Below, piece by piece: positions 42,959-53,336 of a stretch of 64,000 nt of DNA. Both the position numbers and the translations under genes were made by a program. A model generated the notes under the pieces. It saw only the letters and a program-made list of their open reading frames with translations, did no database searches and was not told where the DNA came from. Origin of the DNA: an uncultured Parafilimonas sp. (GTDB lineage Bacteria > Bacteroidota > Bacteroidia > Chitinophagales > Chitinophagaceae); assembly GCA_903882935.1 (NCBI GenBank), contig CAIRZB010000084.1, positions 1-64,000 of the forward strand, read 5' to 3'. Position 1 is the stretch's first letter. Every line of letters starts with the position of its first letter.

Positions 42959-45634
42959 ATGAAAAAATATATTATATTACTTATATGTATTGCTGTTGCC
43001 AGGCCATGCTTGGCTTTACACATTTCGGGTGGCGAGCTGTACTATAATTATACTGGGCCTGGTGCTGCGGCCAATACCGACAATTACAAAATAACGCTTC
43101 GGCTTTTTAGGGAGTGTACCCCGGTAACCCCCAACGGACAAACGGCTGCCCCCATGCCGACCGAAGTGGAGCTGGGTATTTTTATAAACACCGCCGGCGG
43201 CGGCACCCTGTTGCAGCCAGTAATAGTAACCCGCACAGAGTATGACGTTATAAGGCTACAATCACCCGTTACCTGCATTACAAACCCACCCGTGGTTTGC
43301 TACCAAATTGGTTATTTTACAATGGCCATCGATTTGCCCAAACAGCCTTATGGCTATACCATTGCATACCAAACCTGTTGCCGTTCGTTCAGCATACAAA
43401 ACATTGAGTTTTTTCTCATCCAGGGGCAAAACACACCAGCAGAAGGCGCCACCTACAGTTGCACGATACCCGGCACCAACCTACTCGGCAATACTGAAGT
43501 AAATTCAAGCGCTGTTTTTGCCGTGAAGGACACCGTATTGGTTTGCCAGCAAAAAAAAATAACGCTCGACTTTAGTGCCACCGACCCCGACACAAAAAAC
43601 CCTCTGTATAAGGATTCGCTGTCTTATTCCTTTTGCGATGCCTACGACAGGGGGGCCGCCCAAGGCTCTGGCGATGTAATACCTTCCCCACCCCCATATA
43701 ATTCGGTTACGTATTCAGGCAACTACAGCGGCGATGCACCGCTAGGCCCACAGGCGGTAATTAACCCTGCTACAGGCATCATTACCGGTTATATAGGTGC
43801 CTCCGGGGGGTATGTGGTAAACGTATGCGTTACTGAATGGCGGCATGGCAAAGTTATCAGCGTACACCGCAAGGATTTTCTACTGCGGGTGGCCGCCTGC
43901 GATTTTGCGGCCGCCGATTTAAAGCCATCGTATATAACCTGCAATGGCTATAACCTTTCGTTCCAAAACGAGTCAACGTCGTCTTCCATCACATCGTACT
44001 ATTGGAATTTTGGTGTGCAAGGCACCAACTCCGATACTTCCATCAGCCCCACCCCCACTTATACTTTCGCAGATACTGGCACCTACGTGGTAAAACTGGT
44101 GGTAAACAAAGGCCAGCAATGCTCCGACTCGGCCACGGCATTGGCAAAGGTTTACCCCGGTTTTAAAGCCAATTTTGGCATTGTCGGCAACTGTTTGCAA
44201 ATCCCCTACCATTTTATTGATTCTTCGGTGTCTAAATATGGTGTTATAACAAGTTGGCTTTGGAATTTTGGAGACAATACGGCCACCAGCTTCACCCAAA
44301 ACCCAGCCCACCAGTACACAGCCCCTGCCACCGTTACCGTATCGCTCACGGTTAACAACAGCGAAGGCTGTACCGATACGTATACCAAGCCGCTTATTGT
44401 AAGCGAAAAGGCCACCATCTACCTGCCTTTTACCGACACGCTTATTTGCAACGTGGACACACTGCGGCTGTTTGCCAGCACCAGTGCCGCTTCAAACTTT
44501 ACATGGTCGCCCAGTTACAATATTATAAACCCAGCCACGGCAAGCCCCTTGGTGTACCCACAAACAAAAACAACCTATACCGTGCTTTCTGATGACGGCC
44601 ATGGCTGTACCAACACAGGTACCGTAACGGTGAATGTGGCCACACAAGTAAACATACGCCTAGGTAACGATACCACTATTTGCGCGGGCGATACCGTGCA
44701 AATAAAAAACTATACAAATGCTTTGTATTTTGCCTGGCAGCCCGCGCTTGCCCTAAACAGTGCATCGGTTATTCAACCTTTGGCATCGCCCACAAACGCA
44801 ACAACATATACCGTGTTGGCCAGCATCAGCAACAAATGCACCGCAACGGCAAGCATAAATATACGCACTGCACCCTACCCATTGGCCAAGGCTGCACCCG
44901 ATACAAGTATCTGTTTTGGCAAAACTGTTCAGTTAAAAGGCTCCGGCAATGGCTCGTCTTTTGCGTGGTCACCAACAAACTCATTATTTAATGCCAACAC
45001 GTTAACACCTATTGCAGGGCCGCAAGCCACCACCATTTACAGGCTGGCTGTGTACGACACGGTGGGTTGCCCAAAACCGGGGCTGGCCTATGCCACAGTC
45101 AGCGTTTCGCAGCCAGTTAATGCCTTTGCAGGCCACGACACCGCTATTGTAATTAACCAGCCGTTACAACTAAATGCCACCGGCGGTACCAATTATACAT
45201 GGTCGCCTACCAACGGGCTAAACAACGCCGGCATACCCAACCCGGTGGCTGTATTGAATGGCAGCGAGGCTGATTCCATCACCTATACCGTTAAAGTTAC
45301 CAACGCAGGTGGCTGCACCGGGTATGCCCATGTTACCGTGCGTGTTTTTAATACGCAACCGCAAATTTTTGTGCCATCGGCATTTACACCCAACAGCGAC
45401 AGTAAAAATGATGTTTTAAGACCCATTGTGGCGGGTATGCGTACTTTTAACTACTTTAAGGTATTTAACCGCTGGGGAAACCAGCTTTTTAGCAGTGGCG
45501 ACCCACAAGCGGGATGGGATGGCAGCTTTGCAGGCAAACCCCAGCAAAGCGGTACCTATATATATCTGGCCCAAGCGATTGACTACCTTGGGCATATTTA
45601 TAACAAAAAAGGCACTGTAGTGTTAGTTAGGTAA
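42959..45634 (+). CDS. Large secreted protein with PKD-like repeats and T9SS type B sorting domain, paralogue 2
   Basis: An 891-residue protein with the same plan as the preceding gene: signal peptide (MKKYIILLICIAVARPCLA), N-terminal domain (LHISGGELYYNYTGPG, ITLRLFRECT), two PKD domains (TSYYWNFG, TSWLWNFGDN), four instead of five tandem Ig/PKD-like modules, and the type B sorting domain (SAFTPNSDSKND, FNRWGNQLFSS, KGTVVLVR). The upstream regions of both genes contain TACTTTCATAC, so promoter and gene were probably duplicated together. Many paired cysteines suggest disulfides outside the cell. Ligand unknown. Confidence 0.9.
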   Translation: MKKYIILLICIAVARPCLALHISGGELYYNYTGPGAAANTDNYKITLRLFRECTPVTPNGQTAAPMPTEVELGIFINTAGGGTLLQPVIVTRTEYDVIRLQSPVTCITNPPVVCYQIGYFTMAIDLPKQPYGYTIAYQTCCRSFSIQNIEFFLIQGQNTPAEGATYSCTIPGTNLLGNTEVNSSAVFAVKDTVLVCQQKKITLDFSATDPDTKNPLYKDSLSYSFCDAYDRGAAQGSGDVIPSPPPYNSVTYSGNYSGDAPLGPQAVINPATGIITGYIGASGGYVVNVCVTEWRHGKVISVHRKDFLLRVAACDFAAADLKPSYITCNGYNLSFQNESTSSSITSYYWNFGVQGTNSDTSISPTPTYTFADTGTYVVKLVVNKGQQCSDSATALAKVYPGFKANFGIVGNCLQIPYHFIDSSVSKYGVITSWLWNFGDNTATSFTQNPAHQYTAPATVTVSLTVNNSEGCTDTYTKPLIVSEKATIYLPFTDTLICNVDTLRLFASTSAASNFTWSPSYNIINPATASPLVYPQTKTTYTVLSDDGHGCTNTGTVTVNVATQVNIRLGNDTTICAGDTVQIKNYTNALYFAWQPALALNSASVIQPLASPTNATTYTVLASISNKCTATASINIRTAPYPLAKAAPDTSICFGKTVQLKGSGNGSSFAWSPTNSLFNANTLTPIAGPQATTIYRLAVYDTVGCPKPGLAYATVSVSQPVNAFAGHDTAIVINQPLQLNATGGTNYTWSPTNGLNNAGIPNPVAVLNGSEADSITYTVKVTNAGGCTGYAHVTVRVFNTQPQIFVPSAFTPNSDSKNDVLRPIVAGMRTFNYFKVFNRWGNQLFSSGDPQAGWDGSFAGKPQQSGTYIYLAQAIDYLGHIYNKKGTVVLVR

Positions 45635-45758
45635 GGCTAGTAAAAAAATCATTGTATGGCTTCTGCTAATGGCATGGTTTATTTTAAATGGATTTATGCC
45701 ATGCAATTAAGTCCCAAACACGGACAAGTTGCAACGTTTCATCAACTATTTTCGCACT

Positions 45759-46520
45759 ATGGATAAAATTATACTAGTAACAGGGGCCACATCGGGGTTT
45801 GGAAAAGCCATTGCCGAAAAATTTGCCAGCCAAGGCTGGAACTGCATTATAACAGGCAGAAGAAAAGAACGATTGGACGAACTGGCCGCCACCCTAACAG
45901 ATAATTATGCGGTAAAAGTGCTGGCTTTGCACTTTGACGTACAAAAAAAGGCTGAAGTATTTGCTGCGTTACAAGGCCTACCTGCCGCTTGGCAATCCAT
46001 TGATGTTTTGGTAAACAATGCGGGCCTTGCAGCCGGCAGGGATAGTTTTGACAACGCATCATTAGAACACTGGGAGACAATGATTGACACTAACGTGAAG
46101 GGCTTATTATATGTGTCTAAGGCGGTGGTACCGTATTTTATTGCGGCAGGCAAAGGCCATATTATTAACTTAGGCAGCACTGCCGCCAAGGAAGTGTACA
46201 CAAACGGAAACGTATACTGCGCCACTAAATCTGCCGTTGATGCTATCAGTAAGGCACAACGTATTGACTTGTTGCCACATAAAATAAAAGTTACTGCCAT
46301 ACACCCGGGTGCTGCCGAAACTGAGTTTTCTATGGTGCGGTTTAAAGGAGACACAGCAAAGGCAAACGCAGTATATGATGGCTATGAGCCGCTAAAGGCA
46401 GAGGATATAGCCGACACTACATGGTACTGCGCCAGCCTGCCGCCACATGTTTGCATTAACGATTTGGTAATTACCTGCACAGCACAAGCAAATTCGTATT
46501 ATACCTATAAGGGGGCCTAA
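45759..46520 (+). CDS. Short-chain dehydrogenase (YdfG-like)
   Basis: A 253-residue SDR from the ATG at 45759. Motifs are TGATSGFGKAIAEKF, NNAGLAAG, NLGSTAAKE and YCATKSAVDAISKAQRID, with Ser, Tyr and Lys conserved. The NNAGLAAG and HPGAAETEFSMVRF runs match the YdfG group (3-hydroxy acid / L-allo-threonine dehydrogenases, NADP-dependent). A TATTTTCG element 4 bases before the ATG indicates a very short leader; an in-frame start at 45729 lies upstream of it. Convergent with the OstA-like gene. Confidence 0.9.
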   Translation: MDKIILVTGATSGFGKAIAEKFASQGWNCIITGRRKERLDELAATLTDNYAVKVLALHFDVQKKAEVFAALQGLPAAWQSIDVLVNNAGLAAGRDSFDNASLEHWETMIDTNVKGLLYVSKAVVPYFIAAGKGHIINLGSTAAKEVYTNGNVYCATKSAVDAISKAQRIDLLPHKIKVTAIHPGAAETEFSMVRFKGDTAKANAVYDGYEPLKAEDIADTTWYCASLPPHVCINDLVITCTAQANSYYTYKGA

Positions 46521-46555
46521 GCCATTACACCAAAGCCGGGTAGTACAATACACCA

Positions 46556-48277
46556 TTATTTTTTTACTGGGGCTTTGGTAACTGGCGTTTTTTCTATTTC
46601 TGGTAAAAGTGCAGGTAGCAAATCAAACTTGCTTTTTGGCCGCAGTGCTTCGTTCCATTTAAAGCCGCGCAAGCGTATTTCTTGATGGTTTACTTGCCGC
46701 ATGGGAAATGCCGTGCCTTCAACACTGCTGCGAAACACCACTTTTTGTGGTTTTTTCTCATTAAAATACATGTCGATAATATCCGACTTCGCCTTATTTA
46801 CGCTGATAAATTTATTTCTTTCGTCCTGCCCATAATAAACACTTTCAGCATTGCCCTTTGCGTGCATATAGTCAATATCGCCATTTTTAAAATAACCATT
46901 TATTGTCCTGCCCTTTAATTGGTTAAAATATACGGTGTCGGCTGCATTCAACGCCAAGGCGTTTTCAAACACGTACATCCTAGCCGGTTTCTTGTTTTTA
47001 CTGTATAAATAAATGGTATCACCGGTAATTTGGCTGGCCTTGGCCCACAAAATGGGCTGTTTAAAAAGCCTGAAAACAGAATCCTCGCCTGAGTAAAATA
47101 GACTGTCGCCAACGGCCTGCAACGAATCGGAAAATATGCGCACATGGTAATACGCTTCAAAAAAACGGTTACTGCTGTCCCTTTCCAGTTCGGTGCTATC
47201 TTTTTGCCGCATGGAATCAATCACCGTCGGCACATTCCGGTATTTCCTAAGGTCGGTAAGCTTTGCAGAGTATAGTGTGTCGGCTGCAATAAAAAGAGAG
47301 TCCCCTTCTTGCTTCAGCACCAACACGGGTTTTAAGGTTGCCAGCAACGACCCTTCCTTTCTATTGGTTTTAAGGTTATTGCAAAAAAGGTTGATGCCTT
47401 GGGCCGTGTCGTGGTACACTACCTCCCCCCTAGCCTCGCCAAAGCCGCTGGAGTCGGAAGCAACCTCGTTCGCAATCAATACTGTTGTGCCGTCGTGTAT
47501 CTCGGGGCGTTTGCTAAAATAGGCTTTCCTATTCTGCATGTCGTAAGTACCGTCGCTGGTGTACACCTTTCTGTTATCGCCGCTGGTGATAACAGTGGGC
47601 ACAGTAAATGTTGCAATATTGGTGTTCGTATTGTACAACAGCGTGTCAGTTTTAACAGTATAGTCACTGTCCACCATCAACACTTTCTTCTTAAAATAAA
47701 TATCGCGGGTTTCACCATAATAATAGGCCTCTTTGCTGGTAAGTACAGAACGCTGGGTAACCACTTTGCCATTGTTTGTATAAATGCCTATTTTGGTGTT
47801 TACATCATAGTCAAGGTCGGGTGTGCTAAGTGTGCTTTTGGTGTCTGTTAGCTTCACATTGCCTTGCAGGTGGGCCTTTTTCTCTTTCGATAAGTATTTT
47901 AAGTAATCGGAGTAAATATGAATGCTGTCGCGGTCATTGATATGCACGTGGCCAAAAGCCTCCAATATGTTCTTCGATTTATTTAGCAAGATGCTGTCGG
48001 CAAAAAAAAGCGTGCTGTCCTGTTGCACTTCGGCATTGCCACCCAAAGAGGTAAGCTGGGTGGTGTCATTCGCTTTTTGCATGTTCAGCCGGTCGGCATG
48101 TATAATAATTACCTGCGTTTTAGCGGAAGGGTCTTCACCGCCACCCTGTTGCGCCTGGGCTAAAGCACACAGTGTTGCAAAGTATATACAAAGCACCCAT
48201 TTGCTGCTTGATCCAATCTTCCGTAACAGCTCGCTTATACTTGCAGGCACAACCCATAGCTTAGTAAGTTTATCCAT
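46556..48277 (-). CDS. OstA-like (LptA/LptD N-terminal domain) periplasmic protein
   Basis: A 573-residue protein with an N-terminal hydrophobic segment (about 26-43). Repeated beta-strand motifs of the OstA/LptA fold follow: HADRLNMQ, LGGNAEVQQDSTLFFADSILL, EAFGHVHINDRDSIHIYSDYLKY and LQGNVKLTDTKSTLSTPDLDYD (in segments). Such beta-jellyroll proteins form the periplasmic bridge for LPS between the inner-membrane Lpt complex and LptD. The C-terminus (VTKAPVKK) is basic. It lies near mlaD-like, amidase and lptD genes, an envelope cluster that supports the role. It is much longer than E. coli LptA, as usual in Bacteroidota. Confidence 0.87.
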   Translation of the reverse strand: MDKLTKLWVVPASISELLRKIGSSSKWVLCIYFATLCALAQAQQGGGEDPSAKTQVIIIHADRLNMQKANDTTQLTSLGGNAEVQQDSTLFFADSILLNKSKNILEAFGHVHINDRDSIHIYSDYLKYLSKEKKAHLQGNVKLTDTKSTLSTPDLDYDVNTKIGIYTNNGKVVTQRSVLTSKEAYYYGETRDIYFKKKVLMVDSDYTVKTDTLLYNTNTNIATFTVPTVITSGDNRKVYTSDGTYDMQNRKAYFSKRPEIHDGTTVLIANEVASDSSGFGEARGEVVYHDTAQGINLFCNNLKTNRKEGSLLATLKPVLVLKQEGDSLFIAADTLYSAKLTDLRKYRNVPTVIDSMRQKDSTELERDSSNRFFEAYYHVRIFSDSLQAVGDSLFYSGEDSVFRLFKQPILWAKASQITGDTIYLYSKNKKPARMYVFENALALNAADTVYFNQLKGRTINGYFKNGDIDYMHAKGNAESVYYGQDERNKFISVNKAKSDIIDMYFNEKKPQKVVFRSSVEGTAFPMRQVNHQEIRLRGFKWNEALRPKSKFDLLPALLPEIEKTPVTKAPVKK

Positions 48278-48362
48278 TTCAGCTTTTAATAATGATGCAA
48301 AAAGATTGATAGCACGAAATACTTAAACAACAACCAGCTTTATCCTGTGGCAATGCCCCAAG

Positions 48363-49385
48363 CTAAGGGGCGGTGGGTGCCGCTTTTGCCTTCGTGCTGT
48401 CGTTCAAAGGGCTAATTAAGTAATTTCCTTTCTCTTTTTTGCCAAAAACCGAAATATTAACATAACGCTTTGGGTGTACGCGCAAATCATCCATCAAAGT
48501 GTTAAGGCTACGCACCGAATTGTTAAGGTTGTTGTACAAATCTTTGCTGTTGATTAAAGCACCGATGGAACCATTGGAGGAGTTGGCCTTGGCCAATATG
48601 TCGTTCAACTGCCCAGCTGATTGCTTGAAATTATTAACCACGCCTTCCAAATCTGCCTTCGACAAGTGCGTGGTAGTACTGTCGATGGTACTCAACACAT
48701 GCGATATTTTATCGTTGTTATCGGCCAGGTTCTTAGTAAAATGGTTCACATTATCCAACGACTTTGACAACGCACCTGTTTGGGTATTCAACAGGCGCTG
48801 GAGCGACTCGCTGGAGGTTACCATATTGGCGGCTGCCTTGCTCAAGCTGCCAATAACACTCTGCAGGTTGCCTTTGGTGGTGGGGTCCAAAACAGTGTTT
48901 ACGTTTTTCAACACTGCGTCCAACGAGGTTAACGTGGCTTTCAGTTGGTCTGCAACCGGCGTTAACTTGCTTTGCAATTGGTCCATCAAGCCGGGGTCGC
49001 TGATACTGGGTATGGTATCGCCCGATTGCAGGTAACGGGTGCTGTTACCAAGTGTGATAGAAATATCTGCGCCGCCCAACAGGCTTGATTCAATGGAAGC
49101 CGTTGAGTTATCGGGAATTTTATAGGCTGCGTTAAGTTTGATGGACACGATTATGCTGGATAAATCATTGTCGCGCGTTTCTGCCTCTTCCACGCTGCCC
49201 ACCTTAAACCCGTTTATGAACACGGGGTCGGAAGGGGCAACTTTTTTTGCGTCCGGATATTTTGCGTACAAATAATTACCTGTTTTAAAAAGGCTTTTGC
49301 CTTTGAGAAAATTAAACCCAAGAATAAAAAATGTAACTGCAATTACGGTAAGCGCACCTATTTTGGTTTCGTTCGATATTTTCAT
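48363..49385 (-). CDS. MCE/MlaD-family lipid transport protein
   Basis: A 340-residue protein with an N-terminal membrane anchor (IGALTVIAVTFFILGFNFL) followed by one MCE domain (about 38-125: LYAKYPDAKKVAPSDPVFINGFKVGSV quoted in parts, SSLLGGADISITLG) and a long helical region with many S/N/D residues that would assemble into a hexameric tube. This is the substrate-binding component of an ABC-type lipid transporter between inner and outer membrane. The permease and ATPase (MlaE, MlaF) are not in the window. It is flanked by the amidase upstream and the OstA-like gene downstream in the same direction. Confidence 0.9.
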   Translation of the reverse strand: MKISNETKIGALTVIAVTFFILGFNFLKGKSLFKTGNYLYAKYPDAKKVAPSDPVFINGFKVGSVEEAETRDNDLSSIIVSIKLNAAYKIPDNSTASIESSLLGGADISITLGNSTRYLQSGDTIPSISDPGLMDQLQSKLTPVADQLKATLTSLDAVLKNVNTVLDPTTKGNLQSVIGSLSKAAANMVTSSESLQRLLNTQTGALSKSLDNVNHFTKNLADNNDKISHVLSTIDSTTTHLSKADLEGVVNNFKQSAGQLNDILAKANSSNGSIGALINSKDLYNNLNNSVRSLNTLMDDLRVHPKRYVNISVFGKKEKGNYLISPLNDSTKAKAAPTAP

Positions 49386-49580
49386 TGTCTTTTATTTTGT
49401 AGGCCAGTTTGGCCCCAAAGCATACTGCTTTAAAATGAAAAATTTAGGCAAATGTAGGCCATATTGGGTTTGGCAAACTGCGCCAAAATTGCCCTCAACT
49501 ATTTTTTAAAAACACAACCAGCCATCATACATGTAATAAACAGGGGTAGAATAAACAACGCTACAACATGGCTACCAAAA

Positions 49581-50525
49581 CTATCTGCCGCCTTCAATAT
49601 TTTGCCTGTAACGTATAACGGCATTGTAAATACAGTTGGTCATTTCGTTCTGGCCCTTCTCACTATTTAAATACTCCTCTTCTGATGGGGTACAAATAAA
49701 GCCGGTTTCCACTAGTATACTTGGCATGGCGGTTGCCTGCAACACCCATATACCTTCCCAATCGCGCTGAAATACACCCCAGCTACGGCGGCTGGTGTTC
49801 GCAATTTCGTCCTGCACATACCCTGCAACAAGTAAGCTGTTGTTAAAATATTTTTGGGTACGTAGCGACGCCAAAATTTTAGCCTCCGGGCTGTCAAAAT
49901 ATTGAAAAGTGCTGTCAACCTTCTCCCCAAGCCCAAACATATCTTCCTCTTGGCCATTTACTGCCTCAATTTTTTTATCGTTTTTGCCCACCGCCCAAAT
50001 ATAGGTTTGCGTACCGGTAACAGTGGCCGGCAGTTTGGTGTAGCGTATTATGGGCACCGTGCGGGTATGCTTTTTGCGTTTTTTACCTTTGCCAGTGTAG
50101 TAGGTTTCTTGCTTGTGGCCAACAATATCTTTTTTATAGGGGTGGTTTGAGTCGTTAACGTGTATGGCAATAAACAGGTCGCCGTGGTTTTCGTTGGCAA
50201 TCTTGGCACGTAGCCTGTTGGCCACGTTGTGGTCCATCAACCCGCCGGGCAGGTCATGGTCTTTGCGGGTATACACAATTTTGCAGTCGGGAAGGGAGTC
50301 TTCCAGTAATTTCCCCAATTTCAATGCAATAGCCAAGGTTATATCCGCTTCATTGCTGTATTCACCAACCGCCCCCTCATCCGGCCCACCGTGGCCCGCA
50401 TCTATTATAATTGTTTTTAGTTTGTGCTGCCGGGCATGCTTTATTGTACCGGGTGCAGCTTTAAAAGAGGTGAAAGCACAGAAAATTACAGGATACAGAA
50501 GCGTTAAAAAAATGTTTCTTAACAT
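49581..50525 (-). CDS. N-acetylmuramoyl-L-alanine amidase (Amidase_3)
   Basis: A 314-residue secreted zinc amidase. After a signal peptide (MLRNIFLTLLYPVIFCAF) the catalytic domain begins IIIDAGHGGPDEGAVG, with zinc ligands His and Glu (GHGG, EADI), the third His in AIHVND and the catalytic Glu in ILVETGFICTPSEEEYL. It cleaves the bond between peptidoglycan glycan and stem peptide, needed for cell separation. It has an insertion (about 130-210) with KRKKH and NTSRRSWG that is common in Bacteroidota homologues. Divergent from lptD with a 70-bp gap, in the conserved envelope cluster. Confidence 0.92.
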   Translation of the reverse strand: MLRNIFLTLLYPVIFCAFTSFKAAPGTIKHARQHKLKTIIIDAGHGGPDEGAVGEYSNEADITLAIALKLGKLLEDSLPDCKIVYTRKDHDLPGGLMDHNVANRLRAKIANENHGDLFIAIHVNDSNHPYKKDIVGHKQETYYTGKGKKRKKHTRTVPIIRYTKLPATVTGTQTYIWAVGKNDKKIEAVNGQEEDMFGLGEKVDSTFQYFDSPEAKILASLRTQKYFNNSLLVAGYVQDEIANTSRRSWGVFQRDWEGIWVLQATAMPSILVETGFICTPSEEEYLNSEKGQNEMTNCIYNAVIRYRQNIEGGR

Positions 50526-50595
50526 AAATACAGTTCATTAAAATTATTCTTCACAATTCATTTATCCTTTAAGCCCTATTTTTGTTTCAACACGT

Positions 50596-53298
50596 ATGCT
50601 GTACAAACGTAAAGTTACTGCAAAATATATACTTCCGGGGCTAATAATGCTTATGCTTATGGCTTTAACCTTTAATATGGATGCTAAAGACAAACATTTT
50701 AAGGGAATTTTGAAATCGTTAACAGATGAAGACGCTGATACCACCAAGCCTAAGCAGCGGAAACCGCAAACCATATTGAACGATACTATCAACAAAAACG
50801 CTGCCGACACACTTGCGAACGACTCTGCCCGCAAAGCAGCTGCTGACACGCTCACCTTTTCAAAAGACTCGCTGGATGCACCGGTGGCTTACAAAGCTGA
50901 AGATTCTGCCGTGCTTATTATTCCCACAAAACAGTTTTACTTATACGGCAAAGGCAACGTGGCTTATAAAGACCTTAACCTGGATGCCAACACCATACAG
51001 TACGACCAGGAAACAAAGCTTATAAAAGCCTTTGGTGGTACAGACACCGGCAATAACCCGCTGAACCTGCCAAAACTAAAACAGGGGCAGTCGGAATCTA
51101 CTTCCGACACAATCATTTATAATTTAAACAACCAACGCGCCCTAACCAAGAACACGTACTATAAAGAGGGCGAATTGTTTGTACATGCCGAAAAAGTAAA
51201 AAAAATTAATGCCACTACCGAGTTCGCCTACAAAGGCCGCTTTACCACCTGTAATTTAGATACGCCCCATTTTGCTTTTGTTGCTAGGAAGATTAAAATA
51301 ATCAACAACAAAATAGCGGTAACCGGCCCCGCCATACCCGAGTTTGAAGGCGTGCCCGTACCGATTGTAATACCGTTTGGCATATTTCCGTTGGAACGTG
51401 GGCGCCATTCAGGCATTTTGGCACCCGCCTTCACAAACGATTTCAGCAAGGGCCTGGGGTTACAGGGTTTGGGCTACTACAAAGTGGTGAACGACAATTG
51501 GGATGTTACCGTACGATCGGACATTTATACCTATGGCGGCTGGACATTGGACATTAAACCGGATTATTTTAAGCGGTATAATTATAGGGGCACCTTTGAC
51601 CTGTCGATCCAAAAAACGAAAACCCTGAATACCACAGGGCTTAGCACCGAGGAGTTTTCGACGGCCCAAACGTATTTCCTAACCTGGAGCCATTCCACCG
51701 ACCAAAGGGCAAGGCCCGGCACCTCGTTTTCGGCCAGTGTTAGGGCAGGCAGTAGCAAGTACAACAAACTGCAAACTTTCCAATCGTTCCGCAATTACGA
51801 TAACCAGCTGGCATCTTCCATCACCTACAGCAAATCGTGGGGCAATGGCAAATACAATTTAAGTGCAGCCGCAAACCATAATCAAAACAATAACTTAGGC
51901 TTAATTAATATACAATTGCCCACGCTCAACTTTACGGCCAGCACCATATACCCTTTTCAGAAAAAAGACCAAGTAGGTACCCCAAAATGGTACCAAAAAA
52001 CGGGCATCTCCTACAGTGGCGAGTTGCTTAACCAATTTGCGTTTTACGATTCCATCTTCAGCTTTAAAAAGATGCTTGACACGGCCATGTGGGGTGCAGA
52101 CCACCGCATACCCATAAGCCTTACACTGCCTGCGTTGGGGCCTTTTTTGGCATCGCCCTCAATTTCGTATGAGGAGCGCTGGTATGGGCAGCAAACCATA
52201 AAAACATTTGATCCCAAACACGACACCCTGCTAACAAGAATAAACCGCGGCTTTTTTACTGCGCGGGAAATAAGTTTTGGCTTTTCAGTAAACACCCGCC
52301 TTTTTGGCACCTATAAATTTAAGAACAGCAATCTTGTGGCCATTAGGCATGAGGTTAAACCGTTTATAAGTTTTAACTATAAGCCCGACCTTGCGGCAAG
52401 CAGCTACCGAACCGTAAGGATTGACAATCAAGGCGACTCTTCGCGTTATTCAACATTAGCGGGCGGTGTTATCGGTGCTTTTTCTGAGGGTAAATTTGGC
52501 GGTATCTCTTTTGGTATCGACAACCTGCTTGAAATGAAAGTAAGGGATAAAAGTGACACCACATCCTCAGAAGACGGCACCAAAAAAGTACGCCTGTTGG
52601 ATGGGTTTGGTATTACCGGCGGATACAACTTTTTGGCTGACAGCCTGCAATGGACGCCATTGTCGTTAAATGTACGCAGTACACTTTTTGGCAAAGTAAA
52701 CATTACCGGGGGGGCAACGATTGACCCCTATGGAGTAGACAGCCTAGGAAAAAGGGTAAACAATTTTTTGTGGGGCAAAGGCAATTTAGGGCGATTTACA
52801 GGGGGTAACTTGGCCATATCAACGCAACTAAAAAGCAAATCGACCGATACGAAAAAAGATGCAGGCAGAATAACGCCCGATGCAACCCTAACGCCAGACG
52901 AGCAGCAACGCCAACTTGACTACGTTCGCCAAAACCCCGCAGAATTTGTTGATTTCAATATACCCTGGTCATTGCAGTTGTCACTGGCCATTAATTTCTC
53001 AAGAATACAGGCAGCCAACCTGCGCAGCTATACTACACAAATAAACAGCAACCTTAACGTAAACGGCGATTTTAGCCTAAGCCCCAAATGGAAAATAGGC
53101 GGGGGAACGTATTTTGACTTTAGGCAGTTGAAGATTAACGCCATTAACATGTTCCTCACTAGGGAAATGCATTGCTGGCAAATGTCTATTAATGTTCAAT
53201 TGGGCTCGTATAAGTCATTCAGCATCGTAATTAACCCTAAATCGGGCATATTGCGGGATCTCAAAATAAACAGAACAAGATCGTTTGCAAGTTATTAA
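50596..53298 (+). CDS. lptD: LPS-assembly outer membrane protein
   Basis: A 900-residue protein with an N-terminal hydrophobic segment (YILPGLIMLMLMALTF), an OstA-like periplasmic domain (about 95-230: FYLYGKGNVAYKDLNLDANTI in segments, then YKGRFTTCNLDTPHFAF) and a large beta-barrel domain of alternating aromatic strands to the end. The motif VPIVIPFGIFPLERGRHSGIL is diagnostic of the LptD family. It inserts LPS into the outer leaflet together with an LptE partner. The OstA-like gene at 46556 could supply the periplasmic bridge. The divergent amidase shares the promoter region. Confidence 0.93.
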   Translation: MLYKRKVTAKYILPGLIMLMLMALTFNMDAKDKHFKGILKSLTDEDADTTKPKQRKPQTILNDTINKNAADTLANDSARKAAADTLTFSKDSLDAPVAYKAEDSAVLIIPTKQFYLYGKGNVAYKDLNLDANTIQYDQETKLIKAFGGTDTGNNPLNLPKLKQGQSESTSDTIIYNLNNQRALTKNTYYKEGELFVHAEKVKKINATTEFAYKGRFTTCNLDTPHFAFVARKIKIINNKIAVTGPAIPEFEGVPVPIVIPFGIFPLERGRHSGILAPAFTNDFSKGLGLQGLGYYKVVNDNWDVTVRSDIYTYGGWTLDIKPDYFKRYNYRGTFDLSIQKTKTLNTTGLSTEEFSTAQTYFLTWSHSTDQRARPGTSFSASVRAGSSKYNKLQTFQSFRNYDNQLASSITYSKSWGNGKYNLSAAANHNQNNNLGLINIQLPTLNFTASTIYPFQKKDQVGTPKWYQKTGISYSGELLNQFAFYDSIFSFKKMLDTAMWGADHRIPISLTLPALGPFLASPSISYEERWYGQQTIKTFDPKHDTLLTRINRGFFTAREISFGFSVNTRLFGTYKFKNSNLVAIRHEVKPFISFNYKPDLAASSYRTVRIDNQGDSSRYSTLAGGVIGAFSEGKFGGISFGIDNLLEMKVRDKSDTTSSEDGTKKVRLLDGFGITGGYNFLADSLQWTPLSLNVRSTLFGKVNITGGATIDPYGVDSLGKRVNNFLWGKGNLGRFTGGNLAISTQLKSKSTDTKKDAGRITPDATLTPDEQQRQLDYVRQNPAEFVDFNIPWSLQLSLAINFSRIQAANLRSYTTQINSNLNVNGDFSLSPKWKIGGGTYFDFRQLKINAINMFLTREMHCWQMSINVQLGSYKSFSIVINPKSGILRDLKINRTRSFASY

Positions 53299-53336
53299 TA
53301 ACGGAAGTTGGTAAACACTATGACACCAATGTATAA

